Positions 42,500 through 50,284 of a DNA stretch of 64,000 nt are shown here, piece after piece. Position numbers and translations under genes: made by a program. Positions within the stretch are counted from its first letter, which is position 1. Each line of letters opens with the position of its first letter. Origin of the DNA: Gemmobacter denitrificans (GTDB lineage: Bacteria; Pseudomonadota; Alphaproteobacteria; Rhodobacterales; Rhodobacteraceae). The notes under the pieces were generated by a model. That model did no database searches, was not told the origin of the DNA, and was given only the letters and a program-made list of their open reading frames with translations. The DNA lies in assembly GCF_036964905.1 (NCBI RefSeq), contig NZ_JBALHR010000003.1:186001-250000 (forward strand), read 5' to 3'.

Positions 42500-43273
42500 T
42501 CAGTTCGGGGCCATCAGTTTCGGAATGGCCGACTCTGCCTGTTCCGGCCCCATGGTGGTGTAGCCACCATCCACCCGGATATCGGTGCCGGTGATGAAGC
42601 TTGCCTCATCCGACAAAAGGAAGGCCACGGCGCTGGCCACTTCTTCCGGGTCACCCACCCGGCCCAGAAGGTGAAACGGCGCCGCGACGGCATCGGTCTT
42701 GGCGCGGTCCCCCCCGGTCAGCTGATCCATGATGTTCGACCATGTCCAGCCGGGGGATACGGCGTTCACCCGGATGCCGTCCGGTGCCAGGTCCATGGCC
42801 TGATTGCGCGTCAACTGCAGGATCGCGGCCTTCGATACCGGGTAAAGCCAACGCCCGGTCTGCGCCACGCGCGACGAGATGGACCCGAAATTGACAATCG
42901 CCCCCTTGTTCCGCGCCAGTTCCGCCCGCGCCGCCTGCATCAGCATGACCGAGCCCACAAGGTTCACGTCCAGCGCCTTCAGCCAATCGGCGCGGGGGCT
43001 GTTTGCGCCATCATCCAGATAGGAACAGGCGACGTTCACCAGAAAGTCGATCCGGCCCCAGCGGGCCAAAGTGGCCGCTACCAGAGCCGCGATCTCGTCA
43101 TCGCTTTGCAGGTCGCAACGGGCATAGGCCAGATCTTCGGCAGCAGCGCCCGAATCGGCCAGATCGGCCACCATCACCCGGCACCCCTCTGCCCGCAGCC
43201 GATCCACCACCGCCTGACCGATCTTGGTCAGCCCCCCCGGAATGATCGCCACCTTGCCTTGCAATCCGCGCAT
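42500..43273 (-). CDS. short-chain dehydrogenase/reductase
   Basis: SDR of 257 residues. The coenzyme loop is altered: IIPGGLTKIGQAVVDRL in place of the usual TGxxxGIG. The rest is intact: LVNVACSYLDD (usually NNA), INFGSISS-like VNFGSISSRVAQ, catalytic YPVSK, and GIRVNAVSPGWTWSNI. AGGGAG precedes the ATG. It is divergent from an AraC regulator and upstream of the StyA-like gene, 93 bases away, so the three leftward genes may form one AraC-controlled unit. A diol dehydrogenase role like IifB is possible. The unusual coenzyme loop may change cofactor preference. Confidence 0.88.
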   Translation of the reverse strand: MRGLQGKVAIIPGGLTKIGQAVVDRLRAEGCRVMVADLADSGAAAEDLAYARCDLQSDDEIAALVAATLARWGRIDFLVNVACSYLDDGANSPRADWLKALDVNLVGSVMLMQAARAELARNKGAIVNFGSISSRVAQTGRWLYPVSKAAILQLTRNQAMDLAPDGIRVNAVSPGWTWSNIMDQLTGGDRAKTDAVAAPFHLLGRVGDPEEVASAVAFLLSDEASFITGTDIRVDGGYTTMGPEQAESAIPKLMAPN

Positions 43274-43328
43274 CGCGCCGCTCCCTGTTTTGTTTTGAAT
43301 TTCAAGGATGGTCCGGCCTGCCGGGTGC

Positions 43329-43360
43329 GGGCGCTATCCGGTAAAGGCGGGCACTATCCG
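43329..43360. promoter_or_regulatory. tandem direct repeats, candidate AraC/XylS-type binding site
   Basis: GGGCGCTATCCG and GGGCACTATCCG (11 of 12 identical) occur 20 bases apart, one to two helical turns, 56-87 bases upstream of the SDR gene. On the SDR strand each half site reads CGGATAG, like the GGNTA box of XylS sites. Direct repeats of about two turns are typical for AraC-family activators. Confidence 0.6.
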
Positions 43361-43454
43361 CAAAACGAAAAAATCGATGCGCGGGCCGCCCGCTGTCATG
43401 CGCCTGTGATAGGCTGACTGCCGCAGGACTAAGGATCGGACCACGGGGACGGAC

Positions 43455-44441
43455 ATGGACCCAAGGCCATTGGCAGCGCATCTTCTGTTTGAAAGCCGCG
43501 ATCTGGATGAGGCGCGGGACCGTGTGGCGCGGGTGTTCTGCGATCACCGTCTGGATGTGCTGCACGGCCAGTTCGCGGCCCGGCAGCATCATCTGCCCGG
43601 GGCGCGGCTGTCGCTGAACTATATCGAATATGGGGCCAAGACCGTGATTTCCCCGGGCGAGCTGGGCGGGTTTTATCTGGTGCAGATCCCGCTGTCTGGG
43701 GCGGCAGCCATTTCGCACGGGGCAGAGCGTTATGTCAGCGATCCGCGCCGGGCAGCGGTGCTCAATCCACATCAGCCCACGACGATGATCTGGGAAGAGG
43801 GCACGCGTCAGGTGCTGTTGCGGATCGACCGGGCCGCGATGCAGGCGCATCTGGCGACGCAGCTTAGCGCGATGCCCGATCATCCGCTGACCTTTCACGG
43901 TGCGCTGGATCTGACACAGGGTGCCGGTGCGGCGCTGCGTCGGCTGGTGCTGTGGCTGGTCGCCGAAGCCGATGCCGGGGCCGCCCCCCTGCAGGGGTTG
44001 ATGGGGCGACAGCTGGAGGCGACGATCCTGTCAGGCCTTCTGGACAGCCACCGCCATGACCATGCCGCGCATCTGGGCCGTCGCCGCGCCGCACCGCGCC
44101 CGCGCCATCTGCGTCTGGCAGAGAACTTCATCGAGGCGCATCTTGATCAGCCGTTGACGCTGGACCAGATCGCGCAGGCGGCAGGCACTTCGGCACGCGG
44201 GCTGCAACTGGCCTTCCGCCAGCATCGCGACATGACACCGCTCGGCTTTTGGCGCGATCAGCGGTTGCTGCGTGCCCATGCCGATCTGATGGCCGCGGGG
44301 CCTGGCTGCACAGTGACGGGCGTGGCCCTGCGATGGGGGTTTCAGCATTTCGGCCGCTTTGCCGAAAGCTACAAGGCGCGCTTTGGCCTGAACCCGCGCG
44401 ACACGCTGCGCGCGGCGCTTGGCGCGGGCTATCAGGACTGA
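43455..44441 (+). CDS. AraC/XylS-family transcriptional activator
   Basis: Regulator of 328 residues. The N-terminal AraC-binding-2 type effector domain (about residues 15-190; LGGFYLVQIPLSG, AVLNPHQPTTMIWEEG) is found in XylS, AntR and FeaR relatives that respond to aromatic acids or amines. The C-terminal double helix-turn-helix (about 225-325) has LTLDQIAQAAGTSARGLQLAFRQH and GVALRWGFQHFGRFAESYKARFG. It is divergent from the SDR and StyA genes, and the tandem repeats in the spacer fit its binding mode. The effector is unknown. Confidence 0.9.
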   Translation: MDPRPLAAHLLFESRDLDEARDRVARVFCDHRLDVLHGQFAARQHHLPGARLSLNYIEYGAKTVISPGELGGFYLVQIPLSGAAAISHGAERYVSDPRRAAVLNPHQPTTMIWEEGTRQVLLRIDRAAMQAHLATQLSAMPDHPLTFHGALDLTQGAGAALRRLVLWLVAEADAGAAPLQGLMGRQLEATILSGLLDSHRHDHAAHLGRRRAAPRPRHLRLAENFIEAHLDQPLTLDQIAQAAGTSARGLQLAFRQHRDMTPLGFWRDQRLLRAHADLMAAGPGCTVTGVALRWGFQHFGRFAESYKARFGLNPRDTLRAALGAGYQD

Positions 44442-44446
44442 CCATG

Positions 44447-44477
44447 AAAAACCCCCGGCCCTTTGCGGGGCCGGGGG
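44447..44477 (-). terminator. rho-independent terminator of the RTX gene
   Basis: On the minus strand, a 10-bp stem CCCCCGGCCC/GGGCCGGGGG with a 6-base loop is followed by TTTTT, 24 bases after the RTX stop codon. Confidence 0.88.
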
Positions 44478-44500
44478 CTGCGACTGCCTGTCAGAGGGGA

Positions 44501-46393
44501 TCAGAACAGGAAGTCAGCCTCGGTCAGCGCCGTTCCACCGGTCAGCGCGTCGATCTGGAACACAAGATCGGGGGCGGCATCGTTGTTGGTGAAGACGCTG
44601 ACCACCGTCGCGCCGCCGATCAGTGTGGTCAGGATCGCCCCGGCCCCATCCGCCACCAGAGGCATGTGGAACTCGGCATCGCCGTCCAGCCCGATGGCCG
44701 ACAGGTCGATCTTGTCCTGACCGATCTCGAACCGGGTGATGCGGTCGGTTGCCGAAAGCGAGTTGACCGAGTCGGCGGTCGTGAGGAACACGAAGGTATC
44801 CGCACCAGTGCCGCCATCCATCGTGTCGCTGCCCGTCCCGCCGATGATCGTGTCATTGCCACCATCGCCGCGCAGCAGGTCGTTGTCTGCGCCGCCGTCG
44901 ATCCGGTCGTTTTCGGTCCCGCCATTCATCGTATCGTTGCCGGTGCCGCCGGTCATGGTGTCATTGCCGGCATCCCCGTTCATCGTGTCGATGCCCGCAT
45001 CACCCGCCATCACGTCATTTCCGGTGCCGCCCGACATCAGATCGGCATCATTGCCACCGCTCATCGTGTCATTCTCGGTGCCGCCGGACAGCGTGTCGTT
45101 GCCTGCATCGCCATTCAGCCGGTCTGCACCCGCCTCGCCCAGCAGGCGGTCGCCTTCGTTGCCACCGAAAATCTGGTCATTGTGATTGCCGCCCAGCAGG
45201 CTGTCCACGCCATCGCCACCTTCAAGCGTATCAAGCCCTTCGCCGCCCTTCAGCGTGTCGGCCCCACCCAGGCCCAGCAGCCTGTCATTGCCATTTGCGC
45301 CATCGAGCATATTCGCCGCCGTGTCCCCGGTGATCGCATCGGCATTGCCGGTTCCGATCACATTTTCAAACCCTGTGTATTGCACCGCGCCGAACCGGCC
45401 GTTCACGCCGATGGTATTCACCTGCCCCACAAGCACAAACCGCTGGGTCAGGGCGGTGAAGTCGATGGTGTCAGAGCCGGCAAAGCCGCCATTGATGAAA
45501 TCGGCTTCACGGGCGCTGGTCAGGCGCATCAGATCATTGCCCTGACCCAGATCGATCCGGTCGGCACCCGCGCCACCATCGACAGTGTCATTCCCGACAT
45601 CGCCGGTGATCGAATCGTCGCCGATGCCGCCGAAGATCAGGTCGTCATTGCTGCCGCCATTCAGGGTGTCATTGCCATCTTCACCTTCCAGCCGGTCATT
45701 ATTGGCCCCGCCGCTGATGAAATCGCCCTCGGTGCCGCCTTTCAGGGTGTCATGGCCATCTCCGCCGAACAGGTTGTCGCGGCCGCTGTCGCCCGAGATG
45801 CTGTCATTGCCGGCCTCGCCTTCCAGACGGTCATTTTCCGATCCGCCCGAGATGGTGTCGTTGCCGCTGCCGCCAAAGATGCGGTCGATGCCGCCGCGAC
45901 CCGACAGATTGTCACGCCCGGCTCCGCCGGTGATCTGGTTGTTTTCGCTATTGCCAGCAATGGTGTCGTTGAAGCCGCTGCCGGTGATGTTTTCGATCTG
46001 GCGCAGCACATCGCCCTGGGCAAAGCCGCCACTTTGCGCGCCGGTGCGCGTCAGATCCACATTCACGCCGGCGGTGGAGCGGCTGTAATCCACCAGATCG
46101 GTTTCGGTGCCGCCATCGATCGTGTCGCGGCCTTCGCCAGCGATGATCGTGTCATTGCCGCCTTCACCAAGGATCGAGTCATCGCCCGATCCGATCAGCG
46201 GCATCGCGCCATCCTCTATGATGTCATTGCCGGTGCCTGCGAACACTGTGTCATTGCCATCGGTGATGAGCGCACGGTCATTGCCAGCCAGCAGTGAAAT
46301 CTTGTCATTGCGGAAGCCGGGCACACCGAAGGTGAAGCGGTCATCCAGGATGTCACCGATGGTGGTGCTGTTGGAGCCGATGATGTCAGCCAT
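44501..46393 (-). CDS. secreted RTX calcium-binding repeat protein
   Basis: Acidic protein of 630 residues. Most of it is RTX nonapeptide repeats of the GGxGxDxUx type (for example GGAGRDNLSGRGG, GGNDTIIGGTGSDT), from about residue 35 to 560. They are interrupted once by a non-repeat block at about 300-345 (LTSAREADFINGG, RFVLVGQVNTIG). The C-terminal about 70 residues, ending LTEADFLF, look like the uncleaved secretion signal for a type I system. No protease, lipase or adhesin domain is visible and no type I exporter is nearby. It may be a surface-layer, adhesion or calcium-binding matrix protein. AAGGA precedes the ATG and a strong terminator follows. Confidence 0.88.
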   Translation of the reverse strand: MADIIGSNSTTIGDILDDRFTFGVPGFRNDKISLLAGNDRALITDGNDTVFAGTGNDIIEDGAMPLIGSGDDSILGEGGNDTIIAGEGRDTIDGGTETDLVDYSRSTAGVNVDLTRTGAQSGGFAQGDVLRQIENITGSGFNDTIAGNSENNQITGGAGRDNLSGRGGIDRIFGGSGNDTISGGSENDRLEGEAGNDSISGDSGRDNLFGGDGHDTLKGGTEGDFISGGANNDRLEGEDGNDTLNGGSNDDLIFGGIGDDSITGDVGNDTVDGGAGADRIDLGQGNDLMRLTSAREADFINGGFAGSDTIDFTALTQRFVLVGQVNTIGVNGRFGAVQYTGFENVIGTGNADAITGDTAANMLDGANGNDRLLGLGGADTLKGGEGLDTLEGGDGVDSLLGGNHNDQIFGGNEGDRLLGEAGADRLNGDAGNDTLSGGTENDTMSGGNDADLMSGGTGNDVMAGDAGIDTMNGDAGNDTMTGGTGNDTMNGGTENDRIDGGADNDLLRGDGGNDTIIGGTGSDTMDGGTGADTFVFLTTADSVNSLSATDRITRFEIGQDKIDLSAIGLDGDAEFHMPLVADGAGAILTTLIGGATVVSVFTNNDAAPDLVFQIDALTGGTALTEADFLF

Positions 46394-46545
46394 GATCTTG
46401 ATCCTTCTGTCAGGGTTGGGGTTTGGTCGTCTTCATGGGTCTGTTGTGCCGGATGTGGCGGCCCTGCGCTGTTCCCGGTGGAACAGGCTTGCGGCGGTGG
46501 GGTTTTCTCGCGCAGCATGGCCCGAGCCGAGCAAGGGAGCGGGGA

Positions 46546-47247
46546 ATGGAGCCCACATCACCAAAGCCATCCTTCTGGCGGTCCTTCGATCTGTTCTCAG
46601 GTCTGGGCGATGAGGCGCTGGCGGCTTTGGCCGGGATGGCGCAGCGGCGCAGTTGGCATGCGGGCGAGCTGCTGTTCCAGCGTGGCGATCCCGGGGATTG
46701 GATGGTGGCACTGGCATCCGGTCGGGTGAAGCTGACATTGCTGACGCCCCAGGGGCGCGAACTGATCCTGCGCCATGCCGAACCGGGCGATACCCTGGGC
46801 GAATTTGCCCTTGTCGATGGTGATCCGCGTTCCGCCGATGCCATGGCCGTGGCGGCGACAACCGGCTGGGTGCTGGATCGCGCGCGCTTTGCCGCCCTGG
46901 CCGCGGCCCATCCCGAACTGGGCATGGCGGCTGCGCGCTATTTCTGTCGGCGCCTGCGCGAAACCACCGAACAGCTGGAAGGTATCGCGTTGTATCAGCT
47001 TGAGGCGCGGCTGGCGCGCTTCCTGCTGTTCACCCTGCGCCAGATCAATGGCGATGATCTGCCCGACCATGCTGTATTGCGGTTTGAAATCAGTCAGGGT
47101 GAACTGGCCGCCGTGCTGGGGGCCAGCCGCCCCAAGGTGAACCGGGCGCTGCAATCGCTGCAAGAGGCGGGGGCCATCACCCGACAGGGGGAAGATTGGC
47201 AGGTCGCGGTGGCCGCGCTGCTGCAGGCGGCGGACCCTGCGGCATGA
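46546..47247 (+). CDS. Crp/Fnr-family regulator with intact cyclic-nucleotide site
   Basis: Regulator of 233 residues. The cNMP-binding beta-barrel has the phosphate-binding cassette with Gly85-Glu86 (DTLGEFALVDG) and Arg95-Ser96 (DPRSADA), the residues that hold cyclic nucleotide phosphate in CRP. It therefore looks ligand-binding, unlike Fnr (no cysteine cluster). The C-terminal helix-turn-helix is ISQGELAAVLGASRPKVNRAL. The ATG after AAGGGAG was chosen. The stop codon overlaps the start of a CHASE2 adenylate cyclase gene (ATGA), so sensor and ligand producer are made together. Confidence 0.9.
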   Translation: MEPTSPKPSFWRSFDLFSGLGDEALAALAGMAQRRSWHAGELLFQRGDPGDWMVALASGRVKLTLLTPQGRELILRHAEPGDTLGEFALVDGDPRSADAMAVAATTGWVLDRARFAALAAAHPELGMAAARYFCRRLRETTEQLEGIALYQLEARLARFLLFTLRQINGDDLPDHAVLRFEISQGELAAVLGASRPKVNRALQSLQEAGAITRQGEDWQVAVAALLQAADPAA

Positions 47248-49001
47248 AACGCGGCTGGGCGCTGGCGGTTCTGGGGGCAGTGCTGGCTTTGGCGCTGATC
47301 TTTGCCCGCCCGCCCGAGGGCCTGCGGCTATGGCAGGAACGGGTGTTCGACCGGGTGCTGCTGGCGCTGCCCCTGTTGCCTGACCGGCGGGCGGTGGTGG
47401 TCGATATCGGCGCGCAGGATGATCTGGGCCGGGTCTGGGATCGCATTTCGACCGCCCGGCTGTCCGCCCGGATTGCCGCGTCGCAGCCGCGCGTCGTGGG
47501 GTTTGATCTGCTGTTTGCGGGCAGTTGCGACAGGCCCGAAACCGCCGCACTTGCGCGCGGTCTGCAGGCACTTCCGGCAGTGCTGGGATTTCTGCTGACT
47601 GATCGGCGTGGCCCGCCGCTGCCCGATCCGCATCTGGCTGTCGCAGGGGGGGCGGAGCTGTGGCAGGCGGAAGGGTCCGATCTGCCCTGCGACAGCTTGC
47701 CGGGGCAAAGGGCTGCGATGGTGCTGATGGGTGATGCCGATGCGCTTGTGCGCCGGGTGCCGGTCGGGGTGGCGGTGGATGGGGTGGCACAGGCCTCGCT
47801 GCCGGTGGCGCTGGCGGCGGCTGTGGGGGGCGGTCAGGTGCTGGCCGGGCCGGGCTGGCTGCGCATCGCTACGCAGGGGTTTGTGGCAGAGGGGGGCAGT
47901 TTGCGCATCCAGCCATCACCCCCTGCCATCTGGGCGGCGCGGCGGGTCGATGCGGCCGAACTGCTGGCCGGGCGGGCCGATCTGCCGCACGGGGCCATGG
48001 TGCTGGTGGGATCAAGCCTGCCGCAGCGTGGTGGGCTGCGCCCGACCGCCGCCAGCCCGGTTGCGCCTTCGGTGCAGATCATGGCCGATGCGGTTGAAGG
48101 TCTGGTCAGTGGCCACCTGCCCGCGCGCGCCGGTTGGGCCGCATGGCTGGAGGCCGGCTTTGTGCTGCTGGCCGGGCTTGCCGGGTTTGCGATGATGGCG
48201 CGGCTGCGCCCGGCTCTGGCGGCAGCGGGCTGTCTGGCGGCAGCGGGGCTTTGGGCCGCGGGCGCGCTGACCCTGTGGCATGCCGGGGGCTGGCTCGTCG
48301 ATCCGGTTACGCCGGGGCTCGCGCTGCTGCTGGTGCTGCTGGCCGCGCTGGTGGCCCGCGCCACGTTGGCCGCCCGGGCGGAGCGCGCCCTGCGGGCACG
48401 GATGGGGCAGGTGATGCCCGCGGCGCTGGTGGCGCGGGTGGCCGCCAATCCGGGCCTGTTGCGGCTGGAGGGGGAGGCGCGGGAAATCACCGCCCTGTTC
48501 ACCGATATCGAAGGGTTTTCGATCGCAACTGCCGAAATGGGCCCGCGCGAAATGGTGGCGCGGCTGGATGCCTATTTTACCCTGACCTGCGCCATCGTGC
48601 TGCGCCACGGCGGGATGATTGACAAGCTGGTGGGCGATTCCATCCATGCCCTGTTCAACGCACCGCTGGATCAACCGGGGCATGAGGCCGCAGCCCTGGC
48701 CTGCGCCCGCGAAATCCTGTCCGCGACCGAGGCGTTTCGGGCCGCGCATGGCGGGTTTGGTCGCACGCGGATCGGGCTGGAGGTCGGGCAGGCGGTGCTG
48801 GGTGATGTCGGGTTTGGCGGCAAGATCGACTATACCGCTCATGGTGCTGCCGTGAACCTTGCCGCGCGGCTGCAAGAGGTGAACAAGCAGTTTGGCACCC
48901 AGATTTGCGCAGGCCCGGAATTGGGTCGCAGACTGGGTCTTGTTCCCTTGGGCGAAATCGAGGTGCGCAGCTTTGGCAGGCTGACGGTCTTTGGCGGCTG
49001 A
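47244..49001 (+). CDS. CHASE2-domain class III adenylate cyclase
   Basis: Membrane protein of 585 residues. It has one N-terminal membrane segment (about residues 4-22), a periplasmic CHASE2 sensor domain (about 30-290), three membrane segments (about 300-380) and a cytoplasmic class III cyclase domain (about 400-580). Both metal aspartates are present (Asp421 in FTDIEGFS, Asp465 in LVGDSIHALF). Lys461, the adenine-contact lysine, is also present, as are the transition-state Asn and Arg in AAVNLAARLQ. It should therefore make cAMP on an outside signal. Coupled by ATGA to the Crp gene and tail-to-tail with a FecR-domain gene. Confidence 0.92.
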   Translation: MKRGWALAVLGAVLALALIFARPPEGLRLWQERVFDRVLLALPLLPDRRAVVVDIGAQDDLGRVWDRISTARLSARIAASQPRVVGFDLLFAGSCDRPETAALARGLQALPAVLGFLLTDRRGPPLPDPHLAVAGGAELWQAEGSDLPCDSLPGQRAAMVLMGDADALVRRVPVGVAVDGVAQASLPVALAAAVGGGQVLAGPGWLRIATQGFVAEGGSLRIQPSPPAIWAARRVDAAELLAGRADLPHGAMVLVGSSLPQRGGLRPTAASPVAPSVQIMADAVEGLVSGHLPARAGWAAWLEAGFVLLAGLAGFAMMARLRPALAAAGCLAAAGLWAAGALTLWHAGGWLVDPVTPGLALLLVLLAALVARATLAARAERALRARMGQVMPAALVARVAANPGLLRLEGEAREITALFTDIEGFSIATAEMGPREMVARLDAYFTLTCAIVLRHGGMIDKLVGDSIHALFNAPLDQPGHEAAALACAREILSATEAFRAAHGGFGRTRIGLEVGQAVLGDVGFGGKIDYTAHGAAVNLAARLQEVNKQFGTQICAGPELGRRLGLVPLGEIEVRSFGRLTVFGG

Positions 49002-49016
49002 CTGCGTCGTGCGGGT

Positions 49017-49616
49017 TCAGGGCGTCAGCCCCACAAGGGCAAAGGCCGCCGCGATGCGCGGAGCCTTCCACTGTCCCACCGGTCCGGGCGCGGCCCCGGC
49101 TGCCGCAATATCAAGCCCGTCACCGGCACCCAGTTCCCGGCTTTCGCCTGCGGCCTGCACGCTGACGCGCCCGCGCTGGACAAAGACGCTGAAGGTGCCG
49201 TTCAGTGGCCCGGCGAAGAACCGGGTTCCGCGCACGCCGATCTGGGCAAAGGCCGATTGCACGGTCAGATCGAGCTTTGGCAGATCGTCGGGCCGGTCAA
49301 ACACCATGGGGCCGCCCACGGTGATGACCCCGCCCAGATCGGCGCTGAATTGATCGATCAGGAACTGCGCCTCGGGGCCAAGCTGGATCTGCGTGCTGGT
49401 GAACAGTTCCAGCGCCGCGGTGCTGGCAGCCCCTGTCGCCACGGTATCGCCAACCATCAGGGGATCGGCAGGCATCAGCGCCTTGGGCGCTGCGCCACGC
49501 GTCAACGTGGCACTGCCGGTCAGGCCCCGCGTGGTGCCGACGGCCACTTCGGCCAAGGCGCGGGTGGCCAGCAACAGGGCAGGAGCAGCAAGGATCAGGC
49601 GACGGGTCGGGTGCAT
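49017..49616 (-). CDS. FecR-domain periplasmic protein
   Basis: Exported protein of 199 residues. The signal peptide (HPTRRLILAAPALLLATRALA) contains RR and may use Tat. The middle part is a FecR-like domain: LMVGDTVATGAASTAALELF, VFVQRGRVSVQAAGES. There is no transmembrane anchor or sigma-factor-binding N-terminus, so it is not a classical FecR anti-sigma factor. Genes of this type often lie next to CHASE2 cyclases. Its start was set at the ATG that opens the signal peptide; 17 upstream codons are open but unlikely. It may help ligand sensing in the periplasm. Confidence 0.82.
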   Translation of the reverse strand: MHPTRRLILAAPALLLATRALAEVAVGTTRGLTGSATLTRGAAPKALMPADPLMVGDTVATGAASTAALELFTSTQIQLGPEAQFLIDQFSADLGGVITVGGPMVFDRPDDLPKLDLTVQSAFAQIGVRGTRFFAGPLNGTFSVFVQRGRVSVQAAGESRELGAGDGLDIAAAGAAPGPVGQWKAPRIAAAFALVGLTP

Positions 49617-49676
49617 GGGGCCTCCACAGGTTCGGCGCAGCTTGGCACAGGATGCGCCTGTCTGCACGATTCGCTG

Positions 49677-50129
49677 TTACAGAGGGAACGGGGCATCAGA
49701 TTTCAGTTCACGCAACGCGATGCGCGACGATACCTGATCGACCCCAGGCAAGCGCAGGATGCTGTCCTTGATCAGGCTTTCAAAGCTGCGCAGATTGGGG
49801 GCGACGATTTCCAGAAGGTAATCGTCATTCCCTGCAAGGATGGCCAGTGTCATCACCTCGGGCAGGGCGCGGGCGGCACGTTCGAACTGTTCAAGCCCCT
49901 GCTGTGAATGGGTTTTCAGCTTTACAATACACCAGGCCCTGACATCCAGACCAAGGGCTTCGCGGTCCAGTTGCCACCGCTTGCCGCGCAGGATGCCGCG
50001 CGCCTGAAGAGCCTGAATCCGCTTCCAGCAGGGCGAATGGCTTAGCCCGATACGATCCGCGATATCGCGGATCGTCAGATCGGGCTCTGTCTGGATCACC
50101 CGAAGGATGCGGCGATCAAAATCATCCAT
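49677..50129 (-). CDS. Lrp/AsnC-family regulator
   Basis: Regulator of 150 residues with N-terminal helix-turn-helix (MDDFDRRILRVIQTEP, IRDIADRIGLSHSPCWKRIQAL) and the RAM ligand domain (LAILAGNDDYLLEIVAPN). The start at MDDFD is the canonical Lrp start; the frame is open for 48 further codons upstream without homologous features. It is divergent from leucine dehydrogenase across 155 bases, as in other proteobacteria and firmicutes where an Lrp-type or Bkd regulator controls branched-chain amino-acid catabolism. It probably senses leucine or another amino acid. Confidence 0.9.
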   Translation of the reverse strand: MDDFDRRILRVIQTEPDLTIRDIADRIGLSHSPCWKRIQALQARGILRGKRWQLDREALGLDVRAWCIVKLKTHSQQGLEQFERAARALPEVMTLAILAGNDDYLLEIVAPNLRSFESLIKDSILRLPGVDQVSSRIALRELKSDAPFPL

Positions 50130-50284
50130 AAAGGGAACCCATGTTTCTTGATGGCGACTATCTTGTTTCACTTTGGTCGCATCGACAAGGATGGAATAAG
50201 CGCAGGTCGCGCCACCCATGCCCAAATGCGCAACCCTGTTTCCCGCAGTGCCCCCTAGCCTGATCCAACCCAAGGGAGGACGGG

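Noticed and set aside
44501..46393. Dense DNA repetition that could suggest a CRISPR or tandem-repeat array
   Set aside because: The repetition has a protein-level 9-residue RTX period and degenerate DNA units, not identical repeats with unique spacers.
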